Shown here in pieces: positions 6,406 to 7,633 of a stretch of DNA of 7,633 bases. The notes beneath the pieces are model-generated. The model did no database searches. It was not told the origin of the DNA and saw nothing but the letters and a program-made list of their open reading frames with translations. This DNA comes from an uncultured Granulosicoccaceae bacterium. GTDB taxonomy: Bacteria; Pseudomonadota; Gammaproteobacteria; Granulosicoccales; Granulosicoccaceae. The position numbers and the translations under genes were made by a program. Numbering within the stretch: the stretch's first letter is position 1; every line of letters starts with the position of its first letter. The stretch spans positions 1 to 7,633 of the forward strand of contig CALFBL010000147.1 in NCBI GenBank assembly GCA_937951695.1. The letters are read 5' to 3'.

Positions 6406-7599
6406 ATGGAGAGCTCGATAAAGAAAATCCTAATCGCCAATCGGGGTGAGATTGCACTGCGCATCATGCGCTGCTGTCGCGATCTAGGCATCCAGACAGT
6501 GGCGGTGTATTCCACAGCAGATCGTGATTTAAAACACGTCCGGTTGGCTGATGAAGCGGTGTGCATAGGCCCGCCGGCGTCCACAGACAGCTACCTGAAT
6601 ATCCCGGCAATTATTGCCGCAGCAGAAATTACCCGCGCTCAGGCTATTCATCCAGGTTATGGCTTTTTGGCCGAAAACGCCGATTTCGCAGAACGGGTGG
6701 AAACCAGTGGGTTTATTTTTATAGGCCCCACCGCCGATGTGATTCGGCTTATGGGTGACAAAGTCAGTGCGATAAAAGAAATGCGTGCAGCAGGCGTGCC
6801 CTGTGTGCCTGGCTCTGATGGTCCGCTGCGAGATGACTTCACAGTGAACGCCAACATTGCGCGCGAAATCGGTTATCCAATCATTATCAAAGCCGCTGGC
6901 GGTGGTGGTGGTCGAGGTATGCGCGTCGTGCGCAGCGAAGATGAATTAGAACAGTCGATCGCCATGACGCAAAACGAGGCGGGAGCAGCGTTTGGCAACC
7001 CCGTGGTTTACATGGAGAAGTTCCTCGAACAGCCACGGCATATCGAGTTTCAGGTTATGGCCGATCAGCACGGCAATGCGATTCATCTCGCGGAACGGGA
7101 TTGCTCCATGCAGCGTCGCCACCAGAAAGTGGTCGAAGAAGCCCCTGCGCCCGGTATTGACGAGGCCACCCGAGCCGATATGGGTAAGCGCTGCACCGAC
7201 GCCTGTAAGCGCATCGGTTATCGCGGTGCTGGTACCTTCGAATTTTTGTATGAGAACGGCTCGTTCTACTTCATTGAAATGAATACGCGTGTTCAGGTAG
7301 AGCACCCGGTTACCGAAGCGGTTACGGGTGTCGATATTATCAAAGAACAAATTTACGCTGCCGAAGGCAAAGGGCTTCGATTCAAACAAGAGGACATCAA
7401 GGTGGTTGGTCACGCGTTTGAATGTCGAATCAACGCTGAGCATCCGGAAACCTTTATGCCATCACCGGGAGTTATTTCAAACTACCACCCACCAGGCGGG
7501 CTGGGTGTCCGTGTCGATACTCACATCTACAATGGCCACATACTGTATGTTCTTGCTTGCTGCTCGCTTGATTCAAGTACTGCAATGGATCTTATTTAA
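6406..7599 (+). CDS. accC: Biotin carboxylase AccC, C terminus lost or garbled near the window end
   Basis: AccC is the ATP-grasp enzyme that carboxylates biotin on AccB using bicarbonate. The frame aligns closely with E. coli AccC from LIANRGEIALRI to GVRVDTHIYNG (residue 377, base 7536). Active-site residues are in place: Lys119 in MGDKVSAI, Lys162 ahead of the glycine-rich ATP loop GGGGGRGM, HQKVVEE with Lys241, Glu279, and EMNTRVQVEHPVTE with Glu291, Asn293 and Arg295, plus Arg341 in ECRINAE. After residue 377 the expected TVPPYYDSMIGKLI block is missing, and 20 unrelated residues lead to a TAA at 7597-7599. About 70 residues of the C-terminal domain are therefore absent, against a usual length near 447. 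Fragments of the expected DNA seem to persist out of frame, so sequence errors or a frameshift near a contig end are likely. ATG 6406 lies 14 bases after accB and has only a weak ribosome site. Confidence 0.93.
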   Translation: MESSIKKILIANRGEIALRIMRCCRDLGIQTVAVYSTADRDLKHVRLADEAVCIGPPASTDSYLNIPAIIAAAEITRAQAIHPGYGFLAENADFAERVETSGFIFIGPTADVIRLMGDKVSAIKEMRAAGVPCVPGSDGPLRDDFTVNANIAREIGYPIIIKAAGGGGGRGMRVVRSEDELEQSIAMTQNEAGAAFGNPVVYMEKFLEQPRHIEFQVMADQHGNAIHLAERDCSMQRRHQKVVEEAPAPGIDEATRADMGKRCTDACKRIGYRGAGTFEFLYENGSFYFIEMNTRVQVEHPVTEAVTGVDIIKEQIYAAEGKGLRFKQEDIKVVGHAFECRINAEHPETFMPSPGVISNYHPPGGLGVRVDTHIYNGHILYVLACCSLDSSTAMDLI

Positions 7600-7633
7600 G
7601 CTCTTCGCACGCCCCCACACACTCCACTCGTCC
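7537..7633 (+). other. Terminal 97 bases not matching AccC; probable poor-quality or broken accC 3' sequence
   Basis: From 7537 the reading frame departs abruptly from AccC. In the frame beginning at 7539, CAT ACT GTA gives HTV, resembling the expected YTVPP. The stretch CTGCTCGCTTGATTCAAG (7560-7577) resembles the DNA that would encode YDSxIxK, but with scattered changes and indels. No frame restores the protein beyond this. The last 30 bases are C-rich and match nothing I recognise. An error-rich read end, a chimeric junction and a real deletion are all possible. Confidence 0.5.

Noticed and set aside
6946..7443. Long antisense open frame opposite accC, and similar ones opposite other genes
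   Set aside because: These are shadows of strongly conserved genes on the + strand. They have no recognisable protein features and no initiation signals.

Overview
The window looks like a piece of a gammaproteobacterial chromosome with moderate GC content, but the genus cannot be told from it. The evidence is an adjacent fabA-fabB pair, an SrkA/YihE-type kinase, and Tag, AccB and AccC proteins that align closely with the E. coli versions from memory. There are no insertion sequences, phage genes, CRISPR arrays or RNA genes that I can support. Most genes are housekeeping.

Layout. Positions 1-797 (+) hold the 3' part of a gene ending in a catalytically complete EAL (cyclic-di-GMP phosphodiesterase) domain. 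Positions 853-1494 (+) encode DNA-3-methyladenine glycosylase I (Tag). A 128-base gap with promoter-like sequence follows. Then comes a tight + strand run: bioY (biotin transporter S component), a DUF4197 lipoprotein starting on the base after the bioY stop, a fabA locus, and fabB. Converging on fabB from the other strand is srkA (4773-5807). It diverges from accB-accC, the biotin carboxyl carrier protein and biotin carboxylase of acetyl-CoA carboxylase. accC runs toward the right edge and stops resembling its family at about 7536.

How the genes fit together. AccC and AccB use biotin to make the malonyl-CoA precursor. FabA and FabB form the classical anaerobic branch for unsaturated fatty acids. 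BioY imports the biotin that AccB needs. The window is therefore a biotin and fatty-acid neighbourhood, with a DUF4197 lipoprotein inside it and a stress kinase between its two halves.

Oddities. I see no convincing new system. What deserves attention is three lesions in otherwise conserved genes. The fabA frame is full length and free of indels but carries a TAG and a TGA, and substitutions cluster around the active-site histidine. The srkA frame has its Shine-Dalgarno sequence and conserved N terminus, but ATA stands where ATG is expected. accC loses homology about 100 bases before the window ends. Together these could mean real gene decay, or a region of poor sequence quality. Reads over the three places would decide.
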